The notes beneath the pieces are model-generated. The model saw nothing but the letters and a program-made list of their open reading frames with translations, did not search any database and was not told where the DNA came from. Shown piece by piece: positions 12,530 to 24,078 of a stretch of DNA of 64,000 bases (position 1 is the stretch's first letter; each line of letters starts with the position of its first letter). The DNA lies in NCBI GenBank assembly GCA_958450325.1, contig OY288243.1, forward strand, positions 60,558,606 through 60,622,605, in the 5' to 3' direction. Source of the DNA: Agrostemma githago (Eukaryota; Streptophyta; Magnoliopsida; Caryophyllales; Caryophyllaceae). The translations under genes and the position numbers were made by a program.

Positions 12530-12760
12530 AGGGAAACCTGGCTTTGATACGAAGTTAAATTGGAATTGATATTTTTGTATTACTTGTGTGTTTGTACAGA
12601 ATACAAGACATATATACATAAGGACAAACATATGCTAAACTTAATAGCCCGTAAATAATACGTGGCTCATATAAACAATATATATTAACGGTTTTAAATA
12701 TCGACACAAATCGTGACCCATATGACATCTCGCTTAACAATAACAAAAAAATACATTTGA
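12530..12760 (-). repeat. Possible copia LTR/primer-site remnant
   Basis: The minus strand reads CGTATCAAAGCCAGG next to AACTT/TTAAATTGG, resembling the TGGTATCA-type initiator-Met primer site beside a copia LTR end. No second LTR or TSD was found. Confidence 0.3.
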
Positions 12761-12795
12761 TTCAAATATGAATTCAAGGACCAAAGATTACTAAC

Positions 12796-12945
12796 GTTAT
12801 TGTGAGACCTCTCACATGAGGGTGGTTACTTTTTGTTTTTATTTATTTTAATTTTATTTTCTTGTTGGTTATTAGTATGGTTTAGTTAAGTCTCACAATA
12901 AGTTTGTGTGAGACGGTCTCACATGAGACTGATTGTTACTAAAAA
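12796..12945. repeat. Short element with GTGAGAC/GTCTCAC inverted motifs
   Basis: TTATTGTGAGACC at the left is mirrored by GTCTCACAATAAG at about 12889. A perfect GTGAGACGGTCTCAC-type palindrome follows. This is MITE-like in shape, but ends and TSD could not be fixed. Confidence 0.4.
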
Positions 12946-13496
12946 ACTCACCGGCCAAATAGATACTGTACACAAATACTCCACATTTGTGAAATGTAAG
13001 GTACCACATTTCTATACTATCAAATGAGTCTCTAACTAAATTACATCAAACCATGGTTTCAAAAAATTTACATCAAACCATCACATTTACTCAATTCATC
13101 AAGCGTGTAAAACTTTAGCATTAATATATGGAGTATATATTTGTCCTGAAACTAATCCAATACACACATAAATATATTTGCTCACAAATGAAAACAAAAA
13201 CAACTTACTGTACTACACTCATAAGAGTTTTTTTGTTTAACTAATTTAGCACCACTGTTTGTAAGTCCGCACCTTCTTGCCTACAATATTTTCAAAAATG
13301 ATTTGGAGAAGTTATAACACGTAATTATTCATCTTCAGCATAATATTTTTTGCAACTGTATACTTAATTAAACAAAAAAACATTCAATTATTTTTTAGTT
13401 ATAACAGTGATAGAAGATTAGTGGAGTGGAGAAATCTAAAAGTTTACTGATTGATGATAATCTTTTTTTTTTGCCAAAGGAAATAACTAGGCAGAA

Positions 13497-13890
13497 TCAC
13501 GAAACTCTTAGAGCACTGGACGCAAGTCTGTGTGCATCAGAGTTTCGTGTTCTTGGAATAAAGAAAATAGAACAACAGTGAAACCACGAGCTTTCAGTCA
13601 CGATATCTTCAACCAATGGAACGATAGCAGCAAAGGGACTAATGACGTTGGCAATCTGAAGGACCAAATTCAAGCAATCCGTCTTGAAATTAAGATGAAG
13701 GAGACCAACTCTCTTAGCCCATTTCATAGATTTAAGAAGAGTCAATGCTTCCGCTTGAATAGCCGATTCAGAGACGAACCTTTCCTGCATATCATGAATA
13801 ATGTCATTTTCATCTTTACAAACCCACCCCCTGCTGCATGGAAAGATGAAAGCCATCCTGCATCAACTTCTATTGTGACTCTGGAGCACG
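13497..13890 (-). pseudogene. LINE-derived RNase H (RVT_3-like) fragment
   Basis: The main frame (13856-13497) reads KDENDIIHDMQERFVSESAIQAEALTLLKSMKWA, then TDCLNLVLQIANV, and ends FIPRTRNSDAHRLASSALRVS. This fits the RNase H domain at the C-terminus of plant L1 proteins, with catalytic-type Glu in AEALTL and Asp in TDCL and NSDAH. The first Asp segment (IEVDAGWLSSF) lies just upstream in another frame, so one indel breaks the domain near 13825. Upstream coding sequence is cut by the LTR insertion. It is a dead fragment rather than a host gene. Confidence 0.75.
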
Positions 13891-13909
13891 ATTATTTCCT
13901 ATTGTGTTG

Positions 13910-15332
13910 TACCTATGTGTTTTGATTATGTCAAATATGTTTATCACAGATACTGCTTGGTAGTTTGCAAAATGTCTCCGCAGTTATGAAGGAAGGCTAA
14001 AGACCGAAGGACGGGACTCGACAAGACTCAAGACGAAGAATGAAGCATCGTCAGCTTAGGGTATAAAGATGTAAAGGGAAAAGTGCAACTATATGAGACA
14101 AGGTTAATATAACCTTGGCAAAGGTTAAGTTAACCTTATCATCACAATAAACACATGCCAAGAATCATAAAAATTATTTCCTCCTTTTTCAATTAAAAGA
14201 AAAGAGTTCTCTCGGTAAAAGGAAAAGGTCTTGAAGCTTTGAAATTAGGAAGATAAAAGTCTCTACAAATAAATGATCTTCAAAATATCTTATCTTTATA
14301 AGATATGAAAGAATCATTTAAATAAAGGAAACTTTGAAGAAAAAGATTTGAAGCTTTGATATCAGGAAAACAAAAGTCGCCACAAATAAATGATCTTCAA
14401 AATATCTTATTCTTATAAGATATGAAAGAATTATTTAGATAAAGGAAACTTTGATTATTAACCTGATTGATATCTTCTCTACCAACCATATCTCTGGTTA
14501 TGGAAACAATTGATACATGATTTTATTTCCTTCTTTTTGAAATTCTTCACCTATAAATACAGGTGCACTTATTCAAGCTAGATAGGACTTGCACCAACAA
14601 CTTTTCATTTTTGCAAAATACTTTCCACGTTTTTTTATCAAAAGCATTTTTTGCAAAAAGGTTTGAAAAAGGTCTTGGCTAATAAATTGTGTTTTATTGT
14701 TTATATTCCTTAAAATTATATAGTTGCATTATTCTCTCTAGACAATTGAATTGTATCCTAGCTAGAGAAATATTGTAATCTTAAGTCGAGTAAAGTATAC
14801 GAGTAGAGCAGTGGTTGCTCAATCGAACGACGGATATCGTTCACTCCTTGAACGCTTCATATCGTTCAAACACCGAGGGCTTCACATCCCTCACACCGAA
14901 GGCTTAACATCCTTCACAATCGAGAGCTTAACATCTCTCAAATCGAGTGCTTCACATCACTCACACTATCACGATTAGAGTCAATCGTAATAGTTTTATT
15001 TGTAAGGTAATCCGGAGAAGGTACACTTATAAATAAAAGACACCCGGTGGACGTAGGCTTTTCAATTGGGCCGAACCACGTTAAAATTGCTCGTGTTATT
15101 TACTTTACGTATTCTAACCACCTTTGCTATTTCCTACACTTATACTTTCGAGTAGTAAGTGTAATAGCAAACAAAATTGTGATTTAATTTTATTAGCCGT
15201 AACTAATACGTAATACTACACTACATCTTTTATAATTAGATTTGAGTGTAGTATATCGTAAAAATTTTAAAACAAGGTAATACTCTATTCACCCCCCCTC
15301 TAGAGTATTACATAAGGTCGCTAGACTCTTCA
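13910..15332 (+). mobile_element. Probable solo copia (SIRE-like) LTR inside the LINE
   Basis: The text TTTTGATTATGTCAAATATG near the start, a TATAAATAC box near 14552, GGTGGACGTAGG...GGGCCGAACCACG around 15047-15080, and a C7 run followed by TCTAGAG near 15290 are typical of SIRE-like copia LTRs. TGTTG at 13905-13909 and 15333-15337 may be the TSD, which would make the first dinucleotide TA rather than TG; the exact ends are tentative. Confidence 0.55.
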
Positions 15333-15429
15333 TGTTGCCTTAATGATTATAACTTCTTGCGATTTACTAATATCCTTTCTTCTACAGCTCCTATCATCCA
15401 ACGTTAGGTTTTCCTGATTGATGATAATC

Positions 15430-16276
15430 AAAAGTGATAAACTCAGTAAGCTCATTCTATCAAACTCAAAATTCCAAAACCACGTAGACTTGTCACAAAA
15501 ACATTGAATAATTGTTCATTTCGTGTTGTATTCGAGTACTCCATAACATATATGAACAATAATCCGCTTTCGAGCTCCTTAAGCCCAGTAATTTAATATT
15601 TCATCCGTCTCGTTCATTTGTTCGTCTTTGATTAAAATACTACTCACAAAAATATATAAAATCAAATAAATGAATAAAACGGATGGAGTATATTTGTACG
15701 AAACTTGATGCAAACACGCAATGGTTAATTGGTTATGGCATACATGCACTCTTTTATGACATTCTTTCTAGTTAAGAAAATCGTATAGGTCTACACTTGC
15801 ATATGTCCTTTTATAACAAAAAATGAAAATATATAGTACTCCGCGACTCCGTGTATTACAATTTCCTGATAACCTTCTCTAGACTCCTATAATTCATAAT
15901 GTAAAATATGTTCGTAAAACAATGTCCTCTAGCAATACACAACACTAAAATCAGAATAAAAAAAACGTCCAAAAATAGAGTTTGTAGAAACCTTTAGATC
16001 TATGTACTACGCGAGTTTACCATATGAAGTCGTGAAACATGCATCTATGGGCGATCAATTCATAAATAATCATTAAAAAGTTGATGCGATAGAAAAAGTA
16101 TATATACAAAACTTACTCCCTCTATATCACGATGTTATTCTCATTTTTATTCCAAAGTTGAGTGCTATAGCTTTCTTTTATTCAGTTGATTCAATTACTC
16201 AATTGATCCCAACTCCTCTTTTTTAAAGACACATAGGTGTAGTACAATGATATTTTTAAGAACATAACGAACTCAC
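15430..16276. other. AT-rich intergenic DNA, no gene seen
   Basis: No supported gene or repeat. Confidence 0.5.
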
Positions 16277-16432
16277 CAATGGTGACAGGCTTATTGGGTA
16301 GTAGCCAAGCAAGGAATGAAGCAGTAGAGACATAATAATTGCAGAAAATTATTAACATCCTTAAGAGGCCATGCATCAACATGGTGTTTGTTTTCAATTG
16401 GATAGCTGCTTGCTGAAGGTTATCGAACATTG
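16277..16432 (-). pseudogene. Orphan exon-like segment, unknown protein
   Basis: On the minus strand a 156-bp open stretch begins after a polypyrimidine acceptor (T-run then GTAG). It encodes MFDNLQQAAIQLKTNTMLMH and a hydrophobic, membrane-like continuation ending WLLPNKPVTI, and stops at a textbook donor, GTGAGTT. Acceptor, codon-like composition and donor together look like one internal exon of a host gene. No neighbouring exon was found on either side, so it may be a captured or relic fragment. I do not recognise the family. Confidence 0.33.
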
Positions 16433-17832
16433 CTACAAAAAAAAAATTATACTTTAGTTATGTGTAAACAATGGCTATACGGAGTACTATAGTTCTTCTA
16501 ATGATAGTTGTACAATTGTACGGAGTACTATTGTTCTAACAATAAACAAGGAAATTTACATGGTCTGAGAAAAACTGATGACATGCCATTTTATATACAA
16601 CTTCATACCCAAAACAACTCCAATAAAATTGTCATGAAATAATGTATCAAAATGTCTCATACTGAATATTCCTTTCCCTGTGATATAAACGGGTACCTAA
16701 GATACATCCTTTATAAGTATTTGATTCTTGGTTTCTTTCCATCATAAAAGAAATGATAATTGAATTTAAAAATCAAATAAAAGGGGAAAGCATGTATATA
16801 CTATTATCATTTTCCAAATAAATACGTAGTGAGTATTGAATAAGAAAGATTACCAAATTTTCCGTGGTAGAATACCCTAATTTGGAATGTTCAATTTACA
16901 TCAATTTTTTGAATTTGAATTGTCCCTCTTCAAATTCCATGCAAGTACACACAAACCTTTCGAATAAGTAAGCGTAAAATCTGATATTTCAAACAAAAAT
17001 ATTACTTAGATAATATTTGTGGACATGACATAGGTCCACCCCGATGCGGCCACGCGCGAGTTTGGGTAGACGAATGAATCTCGTGGTAAGATTGATCTCG
17101 GGTTGAAATTTAAATCAAAGTTGGAGTCGCTACCGAACTTTGTGGGAGTTCGGGCCCATTCGAACCCACTCTATATTTGGTGGACCGTGCACAAAGTACG
17201 GCCCACTTCGATACTAGAGTTTGTGGGGTTCGTCCCTTTGCATTACAATACCAATGCCGACATTATCGGGTACCGTATATTGAATGACTCTCGTGCGCCA
17301 ACGGTTTCGGACATCCGGAAAGCGAGGTTCTGAGTAAGGGGTGAAGGTACGTGTTGGGAAGCCCACAAAGGACACCCAACCCCGCCCGCACTTTAGCGGC
17401 CTCTACTAATATACCGTTCGAGTTTGTAATACGCGCGCTAGTGATTCGGCTGAATGTCATGCAAACAACGTTTTACAAAATACGAAAAACTGAATAAGTT
17501 GCTACGTCGATTTAATGCATCTAAACTAACGTCGAAGTTATTTTAGCATGCGAGGTTCGTTTTAGTAAAATAAAACAAGCGACAAAATAAAAACGCGAAA
17601 GTAGATTACAGATACACGGGCGGAATACAACCCGGAATTACAGTACGACAAACGCAAAGATCGGACCAAATGAAATAGTAACGACAATAATAACGGATTA
17701 TAACGGATAATGCAATGCATGGTTTTGAAAATTTAGACACGTGATAGTCTTTACATGTGATGATCGAGGTCATAAAAACATTTGACGATGATAACGTGTT
17801 ATACGAAGCCTGCGTTTTTGCGTAAAGGGGAC

Positions 17833-17941
17833 CACTCGATCGAGTCATGGGTGGGACTCGGTCGAGTGGTCCTGCTACGGACCCCCTGCCAGTTTTTGGA
17901 GGCGCCATCCGATCGAGTTGGCTATGGCACTCGATCGAGTG
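17833..17941. promoter_or_regulatory. CACTCGATCGAGTG palindrome cluster, inner (B 3' LTR)
   Basis: Four related sites, one perfect (17928-17941). The same cluster is preserved in the 5' LTR at 44866-44973. Confidence 0.6.
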
Positions 17942-18950
17942 CCCTCTGTACGAGAAGGAACTTGTTTCGTCAAAACGATCTATTTCGCGATTTTAATGTT
18001 TCGAGCTAAGATATAGTCGCGCCAAATACGAATATTACTTTATCTTTATTGTCTTGACTCTCAAGGACTCATCATGTTCGATATTTGGTTACAGAACCAA
18101 GAGCTAACATTTAGAGCGAGTTTTGTAAAAAAATCGAATTTGGTCGGACTAGAATGAGTATCGATTCCCTCCGCGTCATAATACCGTAATCAATCCTTTC
18201 GGACTGTGTGATAATTAATTCGGCTAGTACAGTTTATCGATTTAATTCTTTTAGACATGATATTCGACTACGGAGTTGATATCGCATCTTAGAATAACAT
18301 ATTTATTTGTTTGATTAGAGCGAAAGTCGATTCCCTCCGCGTCATAACATCGTTACTAATCCTTGCGGATTATGTGATGTTCGATTTGCATCAACAGGTT
18401 TCGTTTTAACCTTTTAAAAAAGGGGGAATCGAATATGTTTAACGAGGAATATTCGCGATCCCATCACACCCTTGAGTGTTTAGGGTGGTGCTCCTGAAGA
18501 GGGCACCACCACTGTTACAACTCGTAAAGGGATTAGAAGGGTCTTATACGAGATTCATCTTTAAACGTATTCGATTCGAGATAGTTTTATAAATTAATGT
18601 ACGCGTGATGTTTAACTAATAACGATGATAAATGGTAATCCTAGCGATATTAGAAACGAAAGAAGAAAAGAAATAAAAAACGACGAAAAAACAAAGAAGA
18701 AGACGGAAAAGACGAGAGGAGAAAGGGAAGAAAGGAAGAAATCGGGATTGAATTTTGCACCCTCAACCTACATGCTTTGCCTTCTCGGAATATGACTCGT
18801 CTAGTAGTGGCTTAGGCACGGGAGCGTTGAGATGATATAGGTGAGTTATGGTGGTTTAAGGTAGAAGAAGTGTTGCAAAGGTTGTGAAGTGGTAGAGGAG
18901 AAAAGGTTGTAAATGATCCAAAAGTTGTCAAATGAGTTGAAGGGGTGGTT

Positions 18951-18958
18951 TATTTATA
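18951..18958 (-). promoter_or_regulatory. TATA box of B 3' LTR
   Basis: TATAAATA on the minus strand, 33 bp from the first palindrome of the U3-like cluster. Confidence 0.65.
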
Positions 18959-18990
18959 AGAAAAATATCCGGTTTAGGGTAAAAAGGGGT

Positions 18991-19125
18991 CACTCGATCA
19001 AGTGGTGTAGGTGCACTCGATCGAGTGGTGTAGGTGCACTCGATCGAGTGCCTGGTCTAAGGCCGGTTCGGCTGTTTTGTGAGCTCACTCGATCGAGTGG
19101 GCCTCAATCCACTCGATCGAGTGGG
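18991..19125. promoter_or_regulatory. CACTCGATCGAGTG palindrome array upstream of the TATA box
   Basis: Five copies, four of them perfect 14-bp palindromes, lie directly upstream of the minus-strand TATA box. They look like a repeated dimer-binding site in the LTR promoter. Confidence 0.6.
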
Positions 19126-19502
19126 TTAAACCGAGGGATAGGGTTTTAGAGATAAAGTTTTATCTCTAATTGATGAGGATTAGTAGCTTGAATTCTCTTC
19201 TAGAAGCGATGTAGCTGAAATTTTTGTGTCGGGTTCGTCTTTGACCGTGTTTTGACCCGGTCGCCCAAAAAACAGTTTTATTTCCGGTGTCGATTTTTAC
19301 CCAAATTAGTCTTATTTGATTGGAAACGGCCCACTGAGCCTAAATTTGAGGTTGGTTTTGTCATATTTCTACTCCATAAAAAGCCCAAGCCAAATACTAA
19401 CGATTTTGAGCCCATATCCGAGCGCGTTAAAGCACGTTCGCGTCCGATCATCATCGGGTGTTTTGCTGGAGACCGCTATAGACACTAGCAGCCAAATGCG
19501 GG

Positions 19503-21068
19503 CGTCGTTGGTCACATTTTTATTATTCGCGTCACCATCATCGTCAACGTCATATATACATCGATTTCTAAAACTACTTCAAATCAAACACGTTTATTTA
19601 AGTCAGGTCGAAACCCGTTGATGCGGATCTGACATCACAATCCGCAAGGATTTTCTACGATGTCGAGATGCGGAGGGAATCAATTTCTTTTTAATTCAAT
19701 AAAGTATAGAGCGTCGTTAGATGTGATATCGATTCTATAATCGAATGTTGTATCTAATCGAATTAGTCAATAAATTTAACTAATACGAATTTGTTGATGC
19801 TAAGATAATTGTCACATAGTTCGTAAGAACTAATTACGACACTATAACGCGGAGATAATCAATTTCGTCTTAGTTTGATTTAAAGCGACTTACAACATCC
19901 TTTTTTAGATTTCGCTCTAAGTATTCGGTATTGATTCCATAATCAAATATCGGATACGACGAGTATTAACATTCGAGTCGAGCAAAATCATATAATATTT
20001 CTGCCCGGCTTGACAAAGTTAACGATTTTCCAAAATCAAAGTGCAATCTCGAAATTTATAACAAATTGCGAAACGAACTCTTGTTCGTACAGGGGGCACT
20101 CGATCGAGTGGCACCCCAAAACCAAGGCAGAATGACTTTTTGAGGACCACTCGGTCGAGTCTCTCAATGACTCGATCGAGCGGCGACTCACTCGGTCGAG
20201 TCTCTTAGCGACTCTGTCGAGTAATACCTCAAGTTATGGGCAGAAAACTTTTTCCGAGGCACACTCGGTCGAGTCCCTCAATGACTCGATCGAGTGACCC
20301 TTTATCACGTCAAAACGTGAGCCCTCAACATCTTTCAAGCCTCATCAAATATTTTCATGACTTCGGTCTACACGTGCTAAGTCAATCACGTGTCATACTA
20401 CTTTTCAAAACCATGCATCATGTCACTTTCATCATTCTAGACTATTTACAAATCGTTGTTACCGTTACTAACTCGTTTGCTTATGTCTTTTAATCTTATT
20501 TTTCTTTATTTGTTTTATCGTACAAAAACGAACTTCGCATGCTAAATACAACTTTGACGTTAACTTAGATTCATTAAATCAACTTAGCAACTTATTCAAA
20601 TCTTTGCATGTTTAGTGAAAATATTGTTTGCATATCATTCAATCAAATTACTAACGCGCGTATTCAAATGTCAAGCGATATCTTAGTAGAGGCCGCTAAG
20701 TGCGGGCGGGGTTGGGTGTTCTTTGTGAACTTCCCAACACATACCCTCATCCCTTACTCAGAACCTCGGTTTCCGGATGCCCAAAACCGTTGGCGCACGA
20801 GAGTCATTCAATACACGATACCCGATAATGTCAGTATCGGTATCGCAATGCAAAGGGACGAGCTCAATAAACTCTGACATCCGAATGGGACGTACTTTGT
20901 GCACGGCACACTAAGATATAGAGTGAGTTCGAATGGGCCCGAACTCCCACAAAGTTCGGTGGCGACTCCCCTTCGATTTAAATTTCAATTCGATCCATCT
21001 CACATGAGATTCATTCGCCTCCCCAAACCCGCTCGTGGCCGCGTCGGAGTGGACCTATGTCATGTCCA
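19503..21068 (+). repeat. Inverted LTR fragment fused to the antisense ORF
   Basis: This segment is an LTR of the same family in plus orientation, homologous to the reverse complement of the first 1.4 kb of the neighbouring LTR. It ends at ATGTCCA, two bases short of the normal LTR end, and joins the antisense ORF at its start codon. It replaces the polypurine tract, antisense promoter and ATG expected here. The first 100 bp or so have no counterpart that I could match. It contains its own palindrome cluster at 20098-20297. Confidence 0.75.
20098..20297. promoter_or_regulatory. ACTCGRTCGAGT palindrome cluster in the inverted LTR
   Basis: Seven related sites, including ACTCGATCGAGTG and ACTCGGTCGAGTC forms. 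Confidence 0.5.
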
Positions 21069-21708
21069 TAGTATTGAACGTTTGACTGTGATGCTACAGG
21101 ATTGGTCCCGACGCTTTAGGGACGCGGATAGGGTAGCCTTAAATCAGACGGGTATTTCTCAGCTGTTCACAATCCATCAGATGCAGGTGGATTGTTATTT
21201 TCTTGATGCCTGTCTGTCCTATTGGGACGACATATACCATGTTTTTGCCCTTCCTCGGAGCGAGATTTGTCCTATACCCGAGGAAATTGCAGCTGCAGGA
21301 GAATGGAACCCTTTGCTTCGTCCAGCTGTCCCGTTTTCAGTTCATGATCCCAGGAGGAAACTGTGGGAATTTTTAGGTCTTTCTCAGATGGAAGTATCCC
21401 ACATGACAGACGGGAATAATGTTTCGTTGTTTGCTTTGGCCGAGAAATTTATGAACCCGCACGATGTCCGAGTTAGGCCGGTTCACAACTGTAGGGCTTT
21501 TGCTTTTTGTATGCTCCATGTCTATGCTTTTGAAGGTCACATGGATTTGCTGTTGTGTATGGGTAACGCTCGACTTTTCACCGTTGTCGACCTGATGGAG
21601 ATGGAGCACAGTCAGGTATGGTTGATTACGGGGGAAATTATCCAGGGTTTGGATAATCGCAAAAGGGACCCGTCAATTCGTCTGACCGGAAGCACCCGCA
21701 TGCTGCAG

Positions 21709-21909
21709 GTATATCGCTACGGATTTTTTTCTTTTTTTTTCTCGCGATAATCTGCTACAGGGGGGCACTCGATCGAGTCACCCTGGCACTCAATCGAGTG
21801 CCTTCGTCAAAAACCCGCTGCCCGATTTCAGGGGTGGCACTCGATCGAGTGCCCCTTGGCGGATGTCAAGTTTGTCTCGAGAAATTGTAGGTTCACTTTT
21901 TCTTTTCAG
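21709..21909 (+). other. GT-AG intron with palindrome sites, B antisense ORF
   Basis: This 201-bp phase-0 intron is at the same position as in A. It contains three ACTCGATCGAGT-type sites at 21766-21851, the same motif as in the LTR promoter. Confidence 0.75.
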
Positions 21910-22590
21910 CTTTGGCTATTTGAGAGGCTGTCAATCATAGAACCTCCCCTTGACCCGAGTCGGTACCAGCCTAATCAGGTGATGACAAGAAGAAGGGCCA
22001 TTGATATTTCTCGCCATATCAATCAGAAATACTGGGACGAAGAGCTGTCTTTTCATAGCCGTCCACTGATCCGATGGGTGGTTCCGTGGTGGCCTATTTA
22101 TGTTTGGACAGGTTTGACATCGAGGGTTAAGGCTCGCTATCAGGTGATCTTGTCTTTTAGATAGACAGTTCACCCTTACCCCGACCACATACTTAGGCAG
22201 TATGGTTGGTCCCAGAGGATCCCGGAGAACGAAGCAGTTGTGAGTGACGCTACCCAGTTGACTGACGTGATGTGCGATACCTGGATGCAGCAATGGTACA
22301 CCCGGGTTACTTGGTTTGTTCCTGAGTCTCTTCACTCGATTTGGGTATCAGACTCTTATGTAAAATGGACGAAGGGAGATTCTGCCAAAGCCCGTGCTGC
22401 TTTGAAGGTTTATGAAGCTTTTGACCTGCTTCGACGGGAGCAAGCTAAAGATAATAGAGGCTTCTTTGACGAAGGTGAGACTACGGCTACACTGGTTCGT
22501 CTGATGTCAGGTCAGAGGGGGAGGACTAGGACTCAAGCTGAAGGGTCCAGTGCTAGAGGTGCGCGGGGGAGAGTGAGCCCCCAGACAGAC

Positions 22591-24078
22591 TGATAAGTCG
22601 ATATTTATGCGTATTTTTACCCCTTTAATATTATATTTTTTATGTCGTCTTTCGTAATATTTGAGTTAAAATGATTATTTTATGTAAGTTGGGTTTATTA
22701 TTAAACTTTTGATATTTTTGTGCTAAGATGAGTTTTTAATATATATTTTAATTAATTAGTAATAACCCACATGGATTAATATTGCGAGACTACCAAAATC
22801 GTATGTATGTTTGCAGGTCTGTCTTAAGACGACAATATCTCACTCATACGATGTCGGAAAAATGCGATTCAAAATGCATTGGAAAGTTAAGCTTGAGATG
22901 AACAACTTTGTTGAAGAGAGCAAAATCAAATTGCATCATCTAATGGGTCGAAATCAAACTTGAAATCATCAGCCCATTATGGAAAAATAAGGAAAGAAAA
23001 CCCGATGTAAAAAGGAAAGAAGAAGATGTGGAACTGTAAGAGCAAAATCATTTAATTAAGGAAAGAAATAAATTCACTAAGATCAAATCAACACTATAAA
23101 AGATGCATTAGGTCTTTAATGTAAAAGAAGGAGAAAAAAAGAGAAGAGAACAAGGAGGAGCACACATAAAGGAGTACGTAATAGGGCGAAGGCCTTGGCC
23201 TTCACGGCCAAGGTTGGTGCAAATTCAACCAGATTTTAATGCGGGAAGCGATCAATTCAACTCCTAACTTATCTAACGGTTGTATCTATCTATATCTTAT
23301 TTAGTTTATTTATCGTTTAATTAGTTAATCTTTCAGTTATTCGAACATGTAATGTACCGATTATTGTCAATGAGTTATGAGATTATTTTATTGTTTTAAC
23401 GTTTAATTAGTACTTTGATATTCGTATGAAATTCACGATTTGACTATTGTTATCATGTTTATTAATTTAGCCTGATCACCTCAATTATTTACATGAGTCG
23501 GTTGTTAAATTAATAGTGTTTTAAATTAGGTTGCAGCGTTCTGGTCTAATTTAAGTGCTAGAATTTTGTATGATAATTGAGTTATATTTAATTGCAGCGT
23601 TCTGGTTTTATATAATTCAATTGATGGGTATTCTTAATGTGACTAAATTTGTTAAGTTAATTCGTGCGTTCATGGTTAATTTGATAAATTTGGTTAGGAT
23701 TAAACTTGCGTGCGTTCACGGGGTTTAACAAGTCAAAACGATAAAACTGGTAATTTGCGTGCGTTCATGGGATTAACTAGTTACCGATCTATTTGAGTCT
23801 AATTAATTGAATCGATGATTAACCCGACTATATCATATATTGCATGTCTCGAATATTGTTATGATTAATTTTATTTATTTATGTTATGTTTTTTACTTTA
23901 TTATTATTATTTTCAAAACCAACAAAACCCCCCCTTTATATATATTATTACTATTAAATAATAAATCGTCTTAGATAATAACGTCAGTCTCTGTGGGATC
24001 GACCTCTACTTACCCTATCTACCGTAGAGTTAGTAGTGTTTATAGATTTAATTTTGACTGCGGAAACGACACGCATCA
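22591..24078. mobile_element. Solo LTR, 1488 bp, TSD CAGAC
   Basis: Starts TGATAAGTCGATATTTATG and ends CGACACGCATCA. CAGAC flanks it at 22586-22590 and 24079-24083. A TATAAAAG box near 23096 points to plus orientation, and GGGATCGACCTCTACTTACC near the end is LTR-like. No internal region remains, so LTR-LTR recombination removed it. The family was not identified. Confidence 0.88.

Larger units (their letters stand above)
13463..15413 (-). mobile_element. 5'-truncated L1-type LINE with poly(A) tail and 16-bp TSD
   Basis: On the minus strand a coding fragment (RNase H end) is followed by a short poly(A) (T-run at 13463-13472). The whole is flanked by a perfect 16-bp direct repeat, CTGATTGATGATAATC, at 13447-13462 and 15414-15429. 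A variable-length long TSD plus a tail is the signature of target-primed reverse transcription. Most of the interval is occupied by a later LTR insertion. Confidence 0.82.
17018..19502 (-). repeat. 3' LTR of element B
   Basis: Homologous to 44066-46253 plus 59706-59966. It lacks only the final 8 bp (TATCTACA) at its inner end, where an inverted LTR fragment begins. It contains the TATA box (minus) at 18951-18958 and two clusters of CACTCGATCGAGTG palindromes (17833-17941 and 18991-19125). Confidence 0.9.

Noticed and set aside
13530..13925. Plus-strand 131-aa frame
   Set aside because: Antisense shadow of the LINE RNase H fragment.
19252..19621. Plus-strand open frames near 19.3-19.6 kb as a gene
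   Set aside because: They lie across the LTR end and inverted LTR junction and match no family.
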